Below are positions 1 through 10,418 of a stretch of DNA of 64,000 nucleotides, piece by piece (the first letter of the stretch is position 1; every line of letters begins with the position of its first letter). Source of the DNA: Dryomyza anilis. Taxonomy: Eukaryota; Arthropoda; Insecta; Diptera; Dryomyzidae. A program made the position numbers and the translations under genes. The notes beneath the pieces were generated by a model. The model was not told the origin of the DNA. It did no database searches and saw only the letters and a program-made list of their open reading frames with translations. The stretch spans positions 43,581,057 to 43,645,056 of the forward strand of contig OX638135.1 in assembly GCA_951804985.1 (NCBI GenBank), written 5' to 3'.

Positions 1-293
1 GCATTGCGCCAAATCATGGAAAAGACCAAAGAGAGGCAGATCGACACCCACCACCTCTTCGTCGACTACAAAGCTGCCTTCGACAGTCCGATAAGAAGTC
101 GCCTATACGCCACCATGTCTGAGTTCGGTATACCTGCGAAACTTATAAGGCTTTGCAGGATGACCCTGAGCAACACACGTTGCTCAGTGAGAATTGGGAA
201 CAACCTCAACGATACGTTTAATACCGAACGAGGTTTAAGACAAGCCGATTCCCTATAATAATGGAGAAGATTGTAAGAGTTGCACAACTCCAT
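1..293 (+). pseudogene. RTE-type LINE reverse transcriptase fragment (block X1)
   Basis: Fragment of the RT domain of an RTE-clade LINE, an enzyme that copies LINE RNA at a nicked target. The frame at 4-258 shows the palm motif VDYKAAFDSP and then an RQADSL segment where the intact relative at 54567-57885 has RQGDSL. Relative to that copy, about 20-26 bases are missing just after this segment, which kills the frame; RTE-like sequence (encoding MEKIV) resumes at about 260 and ends near 293, where a different LINE begins. The window cuts the left side. Bases 1-293 are nearly identical to 12251-12543. Family assignment rests on close similarity to the better copy in this window. Confidence 0.85.
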
Positions 294-1475
294 CACAATA
301 ATGGCACTAGGTGAGACCCAGGTTAATGAGGGTGCAGGTCCACTGGATTTTCATATACCTGTTTATCACCTACTGCCATTATTCTCTGCCCATAGGGGCC
401 TTGCTCTTTTTATTCGAAGTGACGTTGCGTATCAACTGCAGAAACAACATAGTGTGTCGGATAGCGAATTTAATACTATTTGGGTTAAATTCAAAATTCA
501 AACACACATCATGCACTTGTGCTTTCTTTATAGGAGTCCGAATTTAGATAGGGTTTCCACCTGTAATAAGCTGGATGCCTTATCTGATTCGATCTCAAAT
601 ATATTGGAGCAATTTCCAGGCAGTGAAATTGTTGTTGCCGGCGATTTTAATGTGCACAACGCCACTTGAGCCCCGAAGAGGAATATATGGCTTTACAAAA
701 ACGCAAATTGGGTTGCGTTTAATGATTTTTTTCGCAACATTAATTGGAAATTGTGTTTCGCTGACAGATACATAAATGCTGCGGCTTTAATGGTACGAAA
801 TATTATTTTATTAGGTATGTGGTCCTTCATACCTTCTAAAAAAATTAGCATTAAACCTAAGGACCACTCTTGGTTTAATGAGACTTGCAGGATTGCGGTC
901 AGGTCGAAAGAGGAAGCCTTTAAGAATTGGCGTTCTAACAAGAATGCTGATACTGAAAGACTTCGTATACAGGCTAGGAATCTCTGTAATGCCGTGATCT
1001 CGCGCGAAAAGTTTCTTCACGAACAAAACGCGCGCAAAAAGGTCCTACTCTATCACAGGGGTAGTAAAAATTTCTGGTCGTTTGTAAAAAGGGTGAAGAA
1101 TCAGACGACATCGTCTACTCTAACTCTTAGTATGAATGACCAGACCTTCACTGACCCGGTATATAAAGCTAATCTCTTGGCAGAATTATTTGCAAATAAT
1201 TCAACGCTCCCAGATAGTAATCAACCACAGCCCGTCGTCGATTTTGTTTCTTCTGCAATGCCGGAGATACATTTTCGAACTCGGGCAGTTAAAAAGGTTT
1301 TAACAAACCTCAACATTAACAAAGCCTCTGGGCCAGATGGCATTTCTGCCCATGTGTTGAAGAAGTGCGCGTCAACGCTGGCTTGTCCGTTGCGTAACCT
1401 TTTCAACATCTCCTACACGACAGGAGTTTTTCCATCTTGTTGGAAGGTTGCCAATGTCCAGCCAGTTCCGAAAAC
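294..1475 (+). pseudogene. CR1/jockey-like LINE fragment, forward arm (X1)
   Basis: The forward arm of a folded-back non-LTR retrotransposon. Bases 294-669 encode part of the apurinic-like endonuclease (motifs ALGETQV, VVAGDFNVHNAT). About 258 bases that are present in X2 are then missing, and 670-1475 encode the inter-domain region and the start of RT (NKASGPDGISAHVLKK, then NLFNISYTTGVFPSCW). The reading frame ends at an artificial junction near 1475 where the sequence turns into the reverse complement of the same LINE. The 5' end is truncated at the first methionine-rich endonuclease segment. Clade is uncertain: CR1 or jockey group by RT style. It cannot encode a working protein. Confidence 0.8.
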
Positions 1476-3258
1476 TCGATATCCGAAAACTCGATATCCA
1501 TCGAGGAAATGATTCACCGACACCATATGCAATTAGTTTTTAAACGAGGGCTTTATGCCACACTCGATCAAAAGCCTTGGAGATATCAAGAGCAACAGCC
1601 TTGCTCTCCCCGAAAAGGTGAACACAATTATTCCACTTTTCGGAGAGGACCACCATCAAGTCACCTGTGGATCTGGTCCTACGGAAACCGTATTGTCGGT
1701 CACTGAGCAATTCGTTGTGCTCAAGATAGTTCACAAGGTGGAAGTTAATTACGTTCTCCATTACCTTGGAGAGTGCAGAGCATATTGCAATGGTTCGGTA
1801 ATTGGCAGGGTTCGTGGCGTCGCTATTTTTCGGAACTGGCTGGACATTGGCAACCTTCCAATAAGATGGAAAAACTCCTGTCGTGTAGGAGATGTTGAAA
1901 AGGTTACGTAACATCTTGAAGAAGCCAGCTTCTTCAACACATGGGCAGATATGCCATCTGACCCAGAGGCTTTGTTAATGTTGAGGTTTGCTAAAACCTT
2001 TTTAACTGCCCGAGTTCGAAAATGTATCTCCGGCATTGCAGAAGAAACAAAATCGACGACGGGCAGTGGTTAATTACTTTCTGGGAGCGTTGAATTATTT
2101 GCAAATAATTCTGCCAAGAGATTAGTTTTATCAACCGGATCAGTGAAGGTCTGGCCATTCATACTAAGAGTTGGAGTAGACGATGTCGTCTGATTCTTCA
2201 CCCTTTTTACAAATGACCAGAAATTTGTACTACCCCTGTGATAGAGTAGGACCTTTTTGCGCGCGTTTCGTTCGCGAAGAAACTTTTCGTACGAGATCAC
2301 GGCATTACAGCGATTCCTAGCCTGTATACGAAGTCTTTCAGTATCAACATTCTTTTTAGAACACCAAGTCTGAAAGGCTTCTTCTTTCGACCTGACTGTA
2401 ATTCTGCAAGGCTCATTAAACCAAGAGTGGTCCTTAGGTTTAATGCTAATTTTTTTAGAAGGTATGAAGGACCACATACCTAATAAAATAATATTTTGTA
2501 CAATTAAAGCAGCAGCAATTATGTCTCTGTCAGCGAAACACAATTTCCAATTAAAGTTGCGAAAAAAATGATTTAACGCAACTCAATTTGCGTTTTCGTA
2601 AAGCCATACATTCCTCTTCGGGGCTTTAATCGAAGAGGCGCGTAAACTAGAATACGAAAACTCAGCGGAAACAGTACAGTGGTCGGGATTACCAAGGACT
2701 TTTACATAATATTTTTCATGATGTGAAGTCAGAAAAAGGTCTAGGACTTTTGGGCTTTGCCCGCCGACGCGTGAAATATACGTCGGCTCCTTCACCATTT
2801 GAGTGAGTTGGTTGCACTCGGCAAAAAGCTCAACATAACAACCCTCCTGTGTTGATAGACCCGAGTGGCTCAACCAAGTGGCGTTGTGCACATTAAAATC
2901 GCCGGCAACAACAATTTCACTGCCTGGAAATTGCTCCAATATATTTGAGATCGAGTCAGATAAGGCATCCAGCTTATAACAGGTGGAAACCCTATCTAGA
3001 TTCGGACTCCTATAAAGAAAGAATCAAGTGCATGATGTGTGTTTGAATTTTTAAGTTAACCCAAATAGTATTAAATTCGCTATCCGACACACTATGTTGT
3101 TGCTGCAGTTGATACGCAACGTCACTCCGAATAAAAAGAGCAAGGCCTCTATGCCAGAGAATAATGGCAATAGGTGATAACCAGGTATATGAAAATCCAG
3201 TGGATCTGCACCCTCATTAACCTGGGTCTCACCTAGTGCCATTATTTGTGTCCTATGG
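1476..3258 (-). pseudogene. CR1/jockey-like LINE fragment, reverse arm (X1)
   Basis: Same LINE family as 294-1475 but in opposite orientation, so the two form a head-facing inverted dimer. Read on the minus strand from 3258 it gives endonuclease start (3242-3051), endonuclease C-terminal half with GDFNVHNATW and the linker (2939-2583), the linker with the SWFNE motif (2543-2070), and RT up to LDISKAFDRVWH (1914-1540). Frames change several times, so it is a decayed copy. It extends about 20 bases further 5' than the forward arm. Element B's LTR begins directly beyond it at 3262. Confidence 0.8.
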
Positions 3259-3261
3259 ATG

Positions 3262-3932
3262 TGTTAATATCCCTATTTTATCACCTAAAAATTAGACATT
3301 TAATAAATAATAACACTTACTCCATTTCAAGTTTATCCTTTTTATAATTTTTATTTCCTTTTACAGCTCCACTTCTTGGACTCACTTCTTAATCTTATAA
3401 CAACTGTCTTAAGAACTAAATAACTAAAGCTTAAATACTAATACTTAAACTAAGTTTCAATGCTACTTTCTCAAACATCTCTTGCTGTTTTTCTTTAATT
3501 TCACATTTTGCCAGAGTTTTGCCGTGAGAAAAACCGCAACTCATACAAAAATTCATTAACTCATGATAACCTTAATTTAAAGTCGTCATGAGTTTCTTTG
3601 CCTACCAGGTAGTTTTATTGCGTGCATATTTGTTTACAATTCAACCGTTTAACGCTGCCGCGAATTGGGTTCGCAGTCACTAGTGCTGACATTGTATATT
3701 TTCGCCGCATGTTTTAACAACAACAGCAAGTGCGTTGTTAACCCATATTGAAAATGGCATGCTTTTGTTTTCAATAACAATTGCACAATATATTAATAAA
3801 ATATGTTCGCAACCTAATTTAATGAACAGCAAGAGATGCCCAATAGGAAAAGTGTATTCAAATGACTGATTGTCATCTGCCTTAGGAGAAATGTGTTCAA
3901 ATGACTGATTGCCATAATATTGACACTCAACA
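3262..3932 (-). repeat. Element B 3' LTR, duplicated copy (X1)
   Basis: This is an LTR of the errantivirus-like element B; on the minus strand it runs from TGTTGAGTGTC to TTAACA. It matches 15769-16447 and 29876-30554 but is about 8 bases shorter, with a small deletion in the segment that reads GAGTTCTTAACC in the other copies. A purine-rich stretch adjoins it at 3933-3945. It is here because block X was duplicated, so it is not an independent insertion. LTRs hold promoter and polyadenylation signals for the element. Confidence 0.85.
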
Positions 3933-3945
3933 TTCCTCCCCCTTT
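3933..3945 (-). other. Polypurine tract of element B (X1 copy)
   Basis: On the minus strand AAAGGGGGAGGAA abuts the LTR start TGTTGAG. Position and composition fit the plus-strand primer of an LTR retrotransposon. A long A/T run follows at 3950-3980. Confidence 0.75.
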
Positions 3946-4061
3946 ACAAAAAAAAAAAATGTTTTTATTTTTTTTTTCTTATATCACTTCCAACCTCCAT
4001 ATATTAACGTACTCTATTCTTACTACATTCACATATATACGTTCGCCTTCCTGCTTATTAA

Positions 4062-4895
4062 TCATCGTTTTTGTGTACTATTGCCGTTGTTTACCTCATG
4101 GTTGTCTTCTATTTCCTTTTGTAATTGCTCCAGTGTCCTCTGTAAGTTGCGTGTGGCCTGTTGAGTTACTGCTCGTTCCCACAGGCTTACCGGTGCCTCT
4201 GTTTTAAAATATTCTTCTTCCTCGTATGCCTTTATAGCTCCCTGGGTGGGCTCAAATAGAACTTTTCCCGCTGGTGCCTTGGATTTGTACCAATTCTCTC
4301 CGTCGTTGGACACCATAGGTATTATGGTTGGCTCTGCAGACAGCAAAACCCTTCTTACCATTGGCATGGGTGCAGCGAGCCCCATCTGTGATAGCGGTAC
4401 TTCTAGTCCCAGTGTTGCCTTCAGATCCTCTTGGTTGTTCTCTGGCTTACTTACTTCTGATTGCTTATCATTAGTTTCGAATGTATTGCTTATCATGTGG
4501 TCGAATTGCTGTATTTCGAACTCATGCCACATCACAGGTGTATTTTTGAACGCGATCCGCAACTCGTGGTTTCTCAACGGACAACCCTGACTTATGACGA
4601 AATATCCAAAACCAGTTAGCCTTACTTCGGCTTCTTCTTCGCCGCACTGTAGGACAAATCCCTCGGCACAGTATAGCACCTTTGTTCATCGCTGACTGCC
4701 CTGCGAGCTTCACACACCGGGACACGTCTTCTCCTGACAGTTTTAGGTACCTATCCTTCTTCCTGCTGGCCGCTATGTATTCTCCTGCGTTCTGCACCAC
4801 CAAGACCCATCCCTTTTGGCCTGGAAATGGAACGGCATACACCTTCAACAAATTGAACGGAGTAGGCTCTGGTAAAGGAATTTTTACTACTACTA
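4062..4895 (-). pseudogene. env: Env-like C-terminal part of element B (X1 copy)
   Basis: C-terminal half of an errantivirus Env-like glycoprotein, a family related to the baculovirus F fusion proteins and thought to act at the membrane. The minus-strand reading from about 4890 has the conserved VYAVPFPGQ region and cysteines typical of the membrane-proximal ectodomain, then a charged tail ending NSTQKR at 4062. A 167-base deletion at 4664/4665, compared with X2, removes several cysteines. No convincing hydrophobic transmembrane segment is visible before the stop. The N-terminal half is absent because the duplication junction lies beyond the SINE. Confidence 0.7.
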
Positions 4896-4905
4896 CTAGT
4901 AGGTA

Positions 4906-5217
4906 GCCGCGGTAGCTCAGTGGTTAGTGCGTTGGACTGCGAGTCGAAAGGTCCCCGGTTCAAGCCTGGACTGGGGCTAACAACATCTTTTCATAGAAAC
5001 ATTTTTCTATACCGCGCTACCTCTCGTCAGTAAATGGCAAACCTACGAGAGTAAAACCATTGCCTATGAAAAAGCTCTCACCCGCCGTTCGGATTCGGCA
5101 ATAAACTGTAGGTCCCACCACTTTGAGTACAAATATAACACGCACAGCTCAAAATGGTGAGAGAGCTCGGCCGAAGTTCTATACAGGACTGTAGCGCCAA
5201 ACTATTATATTATTATT
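4906..5217 (+). mobile_element. tRNA-derived SINE (X1 copy)
   Basis: The first 75 bases resemble a tRNA gene: GCCGCGG start, A-box-like TAGCTCAGTGG at 4913, B-box-like GGTTCAAGCCT at 4957. An anticodon arm is possible (loop CTGCGAG) but its stem has a mismatch and the 3' acceptor strand does not pair, so this is not a functional tRNA. A body of about 220 bases unrelated to tRNA follows, and the tail is an (ATT)n microsatellite. The same unit is at 17584-17890. RNA polymerase III would transcribe such an element; movement would need LINE enzymes. Confidence 0.8.
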
Positions 5218-5221
5218 ACAT

Positions 5222-5602
5222 CCACTGCTGTATTACTACAATTTATCTTGACAATGTTCGCTCACGAGATGCACTAGTTCACTATCAAATCACAACTGAA
5301 GTACAGTGCCTCAGATGCGCGGCCTTATATACTGCTGGCATCAGTTCGACACGTTTCGACAAGCTTCGACTTGTTTCGAGAACCTTCTACTCGTTTCGTG
5401 AATGACGCATGCTATTGGCATCTCATTCGCACTTATGTGTTTTATTGCGCTGATCTTCCATCTCTTTCTCGCACACTGTCTCAGTGCGCTGAATGATATT
5501 CCGTCTCTTTCTAACACATGCTTAGTGCGCTGAATTGTCTTGCGTCTCATTAATTATTGTTGATTGCTTGCACTATAGGGCAAATTACATCATTTCGTAA
5601 CA
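5222..5602 (-). repeat. Element A 3' LTR, truncated
   Basis: Matches bases 11296-11664 of the complete LTR at 11131-11664. On the minus strand it starts TGTTACGAAA after the polypurine tract but lacks the last 165 bases or so, including the inverted terminal TTTCGTAACA. The missing part is replaced by the tail of the SINE. The truncation is best explained by the tandem duplication junction. Confidence 0.85.
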
Positions 5603-5615
5603 CTGCCCTCCACCT
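5603..5615 (-). other. Polypurine tract of element A
   Basis: Minus-strand AGGTGGAGGGCAG directly precedes the LTR start TGTTACG. This is the expected plus-strand primer position for a Ty3/gypsy element. Confidence 0.75.
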
Positions 5616-5639
5616 AAATCTGTTCGTCCCGAACAGATG

Positions 5640-5942
5640 TTAATCCTCTCTCTCTCTGAATGGCGCCAACCTTTCTAAATGTACTACTTTCATTTTTCGT
5701 CTAACGCCTGCAGTATTCTGAATCCGATACACGACATCGTTAATTCTTTTAATTATCTTATATGGTCCTTCCCAGTGTGTTTCTAGCTTAGGGGATAAGC
5801 CTTTCTTCCTTTGTGGGTTATAGAGCAAAACAAGCTCTCCTTCCGTAAATCCCTCTGTATTTGTGCGCAAGTCGTATTTGACCTTCATCTTATCACTCGC
5901 AAATTGTGTACGCTGTCTTACAAATTGATGCACTTCGTTCAT
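5640..5942 (-). pseudogene. pol: Integrase C-terminal domain, element A
   Basis: About 100 residues matching the C-terminal part of a Ty3/gypsy integrase. The signature is WEGPYKIIKRINDVVYRIQ, the GPY/F-type module that binds DNA or chromatin. It ends with LERLAPFRERED just before the polypurine tract, as usual for the end of pol in an element without env. The catalytic DDE core and zinc finger are missing: the preceding sequence is the end of RT. One internal deletion has therefore removed RNase H and most of integrase. Confidence 0.8.
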
Positions 5943-6905
5943 TTCTTCACTTTTTTTAATTTCAAAAACGCCCTTTCTTGATCATCACCCCATTGAAATG
6001 CGCGGTTAATTCTTGTCAATTCGTGAAGACTGCTAGCAACATTGGCAAAACTTGGAACAAATCGCCTGTAGTATGTACATAGCCCCAAGAACCTTCGAAG
6101 GTCATGTAGGTTCTGTGGTCTGGGCCACTCTTTTACGGCAACTATTTTATCCTCGTCGGTATGTACACCTTCTGTGGTAACTCGATGACCCAGATATTTG
6201 ACTTCTTTCTTAAAAAGTGAACATTTCTTTGGGCTAAGTTTCAGTCCCGCACTTTCAAATCGAAGAAAAACTTCTTCTAGATTTCTTAGATGTTCATTGA
6301 AATCCTTGCCCATAACAATTATGTCATCAAGGTATACCAGACATGTTTTCCAGTGTAAACCTTTTAATACGAGCTCCATTAACCGCTCGAATGTAGCTGG
6401 GGCATTGCACAGTCCAAATGGTATTACCAGAAATTGCCATAGTCCATCGCCAGTACTGAATGCGGTCTTCTCTCGATCGTTCTTATCGATTTCTACCTGC
6501 CAGTAACCGCTTTGCAAGTCTAACGTAGAAAACCATTTTGCATTAGAAAGTGTATCCAAGGTATCGTCGATTCTAGGCAATGGATAGCTATCCTTCTTGG
6601 TTACATCATTTAACTTTCGGTAATCAACGCAAAACCGCGTACTACCATCCTTCCTTTTAACCAACACCACTGGTGAGCTCCATAGGCTTTCTGATGGTTC
6701 CACGACACCATTTTTGTCCATCTCTTCGATTAAATGTGACACTTCATCCCGTCTGGCAAGTGGTACTCTTCGCGGTGCTTGACGAATTGGTTTATAGTCA
6801 CAAGTGTCTATTCGATGTTTTACGATGGAAGTTCTTCCGTCGTATTGGCCTTTAGTAGCGAATACATACCAGTGTTTATCAATTAGTTGTTGTACTTTAC
6901 CCTTT
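5939..6905 (-). pseudogene. pol: Reverse transcriptase, element A (Ty3/gypsy)
   Basis: A nearly intact Ty3/gypsy RT. In order it shows the PIRQAPRRVP lead-in (about 6780), VKRKDGSTRFCVDYRKLN, FSTLDLQSGYWQV, FGLCNAPATFERLM, the catalytic YLDD (6323-6334) and the thumb and connection FLGLCTYYRRFV. The style is that of the 412/mdg1 group. After FQWGDDQERAFLKLKK the frame stops where RNase H should begin. Without RNase H and integrase this copy cannot move itself. It lies downstream of the protease-RT linker at 6906-7200. Confidence 0.88.
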
Positions 6906-7200
6906 TTATTTATCTATTTGCGGTGTATTGTTGATTTTTGATTGACTTGCTTCACAATTTATTATCGGAGATGCCTCTTGACACCTATCTATTACTGTTC
7001 CTTTTTTAATTAATTTGGACGAGTTTTCCATGTTGAGAACTCTTATTGGAACAACTTTGTCTTTTGTCGCTTCAACTAATGTTCCTCCGACAACAATATT
7101 ACTTCTGCTCATTCATTCGCTTCTATAACCCACAACTTGCTTATCCCACAATCTCCATTTAATTTCGCCCAAACAATTGCTTCTGAATTAGGTGGTATTT
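6906..7200 (-). pseudogene. pol: Protease-RT linker of element A pol
   Basis: Minus-strand reading gives IPPNSEAIVWAKLNG, then SRSNIVVGGTLVEA and IRVLNMENSSKLIKKGTVI, a segment always found between protease and RT in Ty3/gypsy pol. A stop and frame change lie near 7112. The upstream edge is interrupted by the poly(A) end of a LINE at 7206, which separates this piece from the protease 2.8 kb away. Confidence 0.75.
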
Positions 7201-7331
7201 TTCTATTTTTTTTTTTTAATAATAATCGAGTTTTAGCTAATACAGCTAGCTTGCACTTTCACAGCATAATGCTGGAAAATATTTACCCACTAAATTAGTT
7301 GGGCTCGTGAACAACACATGCATTTGTTACA

Positions 7332-7922
7332 TTATAGTTTAAATCTACATTTGAGTTGATTTTTTGACAGATTTATATTATACTGTGGACAATTATTAAC
7401 TAAATTACACATTCGATTGAAGGGTGAAGCAGCTACATAATTAGTTCTACTATAAGGTACATAAAAAAGAACATCACGATGTCTGCTACTTCTACGATTA
7501 TGGTTAAAACTAATATAGTTAAGAAGCTCGGGTGAATCAAGTCTACCGGTTATTAATTGATGTATGTAAATGATATCGGCAATCTGTCTGCGCTCGTCAA
7601 GAGTCTTTAAATTTAGTAGTTTCAGACGATCTACGTATGGAGGAAAATGTAAGTTATCCATCCAATTTAAACCCTTGAGAGCGAAACGTACGAAGTTTTT
7701 CTGTATCCTTTCGATTCGGTCATTATGTACCTTGTAGAAAGGAGACCATAATTGACTTGCATATTCTAATTGTGAACGAACCAGAGTGCAATATAGAGTC
7801 AAAGTTGTAAGGGGACTATTAAATTCTTTAGCCCATCGTTTGATAAAACCAAGTAATGATGAGGCTTTTTTACATATATTTTCAATATGTAAATTAAACG
7901 ATAAATTTGTATCGACAAACAC
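7332..7922 (-). pseudogene. C-terminal domain of the LINE RT in element A
   Basis: The region after the RT palm, with the common LINE C-terminal pattern LLGFIKRWAKEF, then LVRSQLEYASQLWSP and RIERIQKNFVRFAL. This region is thought to help in RNA binding. It ends NQLKCRFKL, and about 115 bases of 3' untranslated sequence precede the poly(A). It is in a different frame from the RT at 7923-8599, so at least one frameshift lies near 7910. Confidence 0.75.
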
Positions 7923-8700
7923 ACAAGATCTTTCACCACGTGCACCCGATTTAAAATTTTCTCTTTTAGTGAATAGTTGTATTCTAGTTTATTTCTTTTG
8001 CGAGAAAATGTCATGGCTTGACACTTTTCTGGATTAAGAATCAAGTTATTCTTACAACACCACGTTTCAAATGATTTTAAGTCGGACTGAAGTATATGAA
8101 CGTCCTTATCGTCATTTATTGATTTATATATTTTCATATCATCGGCAAAAATTAATAGATGCGAGTACTTAATGTTGTATATCACATCATTAATAGCCAG
8201 TATAAATAACAGTGGACCAAGATGACTACCCTGGGGTACCCCAGATGTTGCAATAAATGGCGAAGATAAATTATTTCTGAATCGTATTTGATATGACCGA
8301 TCAGATAAATAGAATCCTATCCACTTAACAAAGAATTCGGGAAATCCCAGTACCTTTAGTTTGAATAAAATTAAGTTATGAGGAAGTTTATCGAAAGCTT
8401 TACTGAAATCTGTGTAAATGCAGTAGACTTGTTTTCCTGATTCTATTGAACTTATTGCAAATGAAGTGAAGTCTAATAGATTAGATACTGTGGATCTTCC
8501 GGTTACAAATCCGTGCTGACGTGTGGTAATTACATCTCTACAGTGGATTTTAACTTGATCATATACAATACGTTCAAACAATTTTGGTATTGATGACAAT
8601 TTAACGATTGGCCTATTGTTATTTACATCATTTTTACACCCCTTTTTAAAAATTGGGCTTATAAATGAGTTTTTCCAAAATATTGGGAAATTACTTTCAT
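7923..8700 (-). pseudogene. RT domain of the LINE in element A
   Basis: RT core with IPKLFERIVYDQ, TRQHGFVTGRST, the catalytic TDFSKAFDKLPH, SGVPQGSHLGPLLF and FADDMKIYK. The FADD box supplies two of the three catalytic aspartates. A frameshift near 8600 separates it from the N-terminal RT region and another near 7910 from the C-terminal domain. It is recognisable but not translatable as one protein. Confidence 0.85.
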
Positions 8701-9975
8701 TTATTGATTTATTAAATATGGAACAAAGTGGTTACATAACGAAGTACCACATTTCTTTATAACTGTTGCCGGGATACCGTCTGGTCCAGAACTAAAATCA
8801 TCATCAATCGTCGAAATATATTGCAAAATCTGCTCCGGAGAAAATGATATAGGGACTAATGAAGTTTTAGGAGCAGGACGCATGTAATCAAAGTAATTAA
8901 CATCGGTTATAAAAGAATCATTAGAGAATGATTGTTTAAACAGACTTGCAAATAGGCCACATATGACATTAGGGTCGCTAGTGAATCCATCATTATTTTT
9001 AAAAGAAGCAGGAAAACCATCGCTCTTTTTTTTAGTATTGATGAAACCCCAGAACTTTTTTGGATCTGATAAAATTTGTATCTTCATTTTATCAATATAC
9101 TCAGTGTAAAGAATTTTAGATATAGACTGGAATTCCAGAAACAATTTGTTGTATGTTTCTTGGTCACTTGGGTCTTGACTGCTGACATATCTATTCCATG
9201 CTCTATTCCTAGAGTTACGTAGCATCTTCAATTCCTTAGTGTACCAGGGATACGATGAGATCTTAGTGAACTTAAGGCTATATGGTACAGATAGTGCTAT
9301 GCAGGAAAAGAGTTCATGGTAAAAATAGTTTATGACAACATCAAGTTCATTATCATTAATATAGTCTGATATTAAATCAATTTTAGCAGACAACAATTCA
9401 TTTAACAATGAAAAGTTGGCTTTTTTAAAATTAAATTCATAAGCCTTGTCTGCAGATTTACTATTAATGATATTCGCTCTATCAGATTGATAAAATATTG
9501 TTAGAGGCGGATGATATGCATCAATCTCCATTAGAACATTCGTCGAATTTGTAACTACAACATTGTTACTATCTGTAGTAAATACTAAGTCAAGTTGTCG
9601 TTCCAGACAATTAGTAATACAACTTACTTGTTGTAAGTCAGATGATATAGTGTCAACAAAAATCTGTTCTTGTCGAGATTTAGAGTTAGACGCACAGAAA
9701 TATGTGTCGTCGTCAGAGTTATTCCATATTAAATCTGGTAAATTAAAATCACCTAAAAGTATGATATCATCAGAACTATCAAGCATTTCCAATACAAAAT
9801 CTATGGAGTTAGATAAGGTCTCATAGACTTCTATGCTACTTTTCGGAGGAATGTAAGCGTTTAAGACATAAACACAGGAATTGTGAAGTACAATCCTAAC
9901 ACAAATAAGCTCTAATGAAGCAGCAATTGGAATTTCTAATAAGGAACTTATTAAATTGTTCTTTATTGCTATTAT
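8701..9975 (-). pseudogene. Endonuclease and RT N-terminus of the LINE in element A
   Basis: The reading starts inside an apurinic-type endonuclease: VYVLNAYIPPKS, then ILLGDFNLPDLIWN with the catalytic-type GDFN box, then a DAYHPPLTIF segment where the SDH box is expected. A linker with YPWYTKELKML and FWGFINTKKKS leads to the RT start SSGPDGIPATVIKKC. About 400 residues are open from 9975 to 8701. The first part of the endonuclease is missing because of 5' truncation. Confidence 0.82.
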
Positions 9976-9977
9976 TT

Positions 9978-10300
9978 TTATGAGAGATAACTTGTTTCAC
10001 AATCAATGTTTAGTTGGATCTCTGTGTTGGCATAACTCAAAATTTTTCTTGTTAGATCTAGTGTGAAACCGTTCCTTATCATAAAGTCCATGCCAAGTAT
10101 TATTTCGGCTATTATTTCCGCCACTATAAAATCATGCTTAACTGTCGTAGTACCAATCATGATTTGCTTGGTAATTTTTCCTCTCATTGGAGCCTCTTCC
10201 CCTGTCGCTGTTTGCATTCTTATTCATATAAGTGGCTCTACTACGTCCTTAACAAGGTTACTTCTTACTATATAGTGTGAAGCTCCTGTTAGCTCTCCAA
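9978..10300 (-). pseudogene. pol: Aspartic protease, element A
   Basis: Remnant of the retropepsin that matures Gag and Pol. The flap and C-terminal parts are clear (KHDFIVAEI, then IILGMDFMIRNGFTLD). At the active-site position (10281-10292) the translation is LTGA, where the family has DTGA or DSGA, so the catalytic aspartate is lost. An in-frame TGA follows near 10218. The downstream part is cut off by the LINE at 9984. It is inactive as it stands. Confidence 0.75.
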
Positions 10301-10418
10301 CGTTACCATATATGCTGTACAATCAATGACTCCTTCGACAGTTAAGCTATTTGGCTTTCGAGCAATTTGTGAAATGGAGATTCTGGGGCAATCGGTTATG
10401 GGAGTCATCTGACTCGTT

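Larger units (their letters stand above)
1..5217. repeat. Tandem segmental duplication, copy X1
   Basis: This block is collinear with 12251-17890 (X2): RTE fragment, folded-back LINE, element B LTR, env 3' part, SINE. The two copies differ by scattered substitutions and by a few indels. X1 lacks about 258 bases of LINE endonuclease sequence at about 668 and 167 bases of env at 4664/4665. X1 keeps an open env C-terminus where X2 has a stop. At about 5218 X1 leaves the SINE tail and runs into the middle of an LTR of element A, whereas X2 continues into the rest of env. This makes 5218-5222 the duplication junction. Confidence 0.85.
7206..9984 (-). mobile_element. Non-LTR retrotransposon inserted in element A pol
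   Basis: A 5'-truncated LINE on the minus strand. Its poly(A) tail is the T run at 7206-7217 and its 5' break is near 9984, within the endonuclease. Both flanks resume element A pol. A short A/T-rich target repeat close to ATAAAAATA may flank it, but I cannot fix its limits. The LINE differs from the folded LINE of blocks X and belongs to the same broad CR1/jockey group. Confidence 0.8.

Noticed and set aside
3901..4207. Plus-strand frames beside the LTR
   Set aside because: They overlap the LTR end, polypurine tract and the antisense of env, and their composition is AT-rich noise.
4906..4980. tRNA gene with possible anticodon GCG
   Set aside because: A- and B-box-like words are present but the anticodon stem has a mismatch and the acceptor ends do not pair. 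It occurs twice as the head of a SINE.
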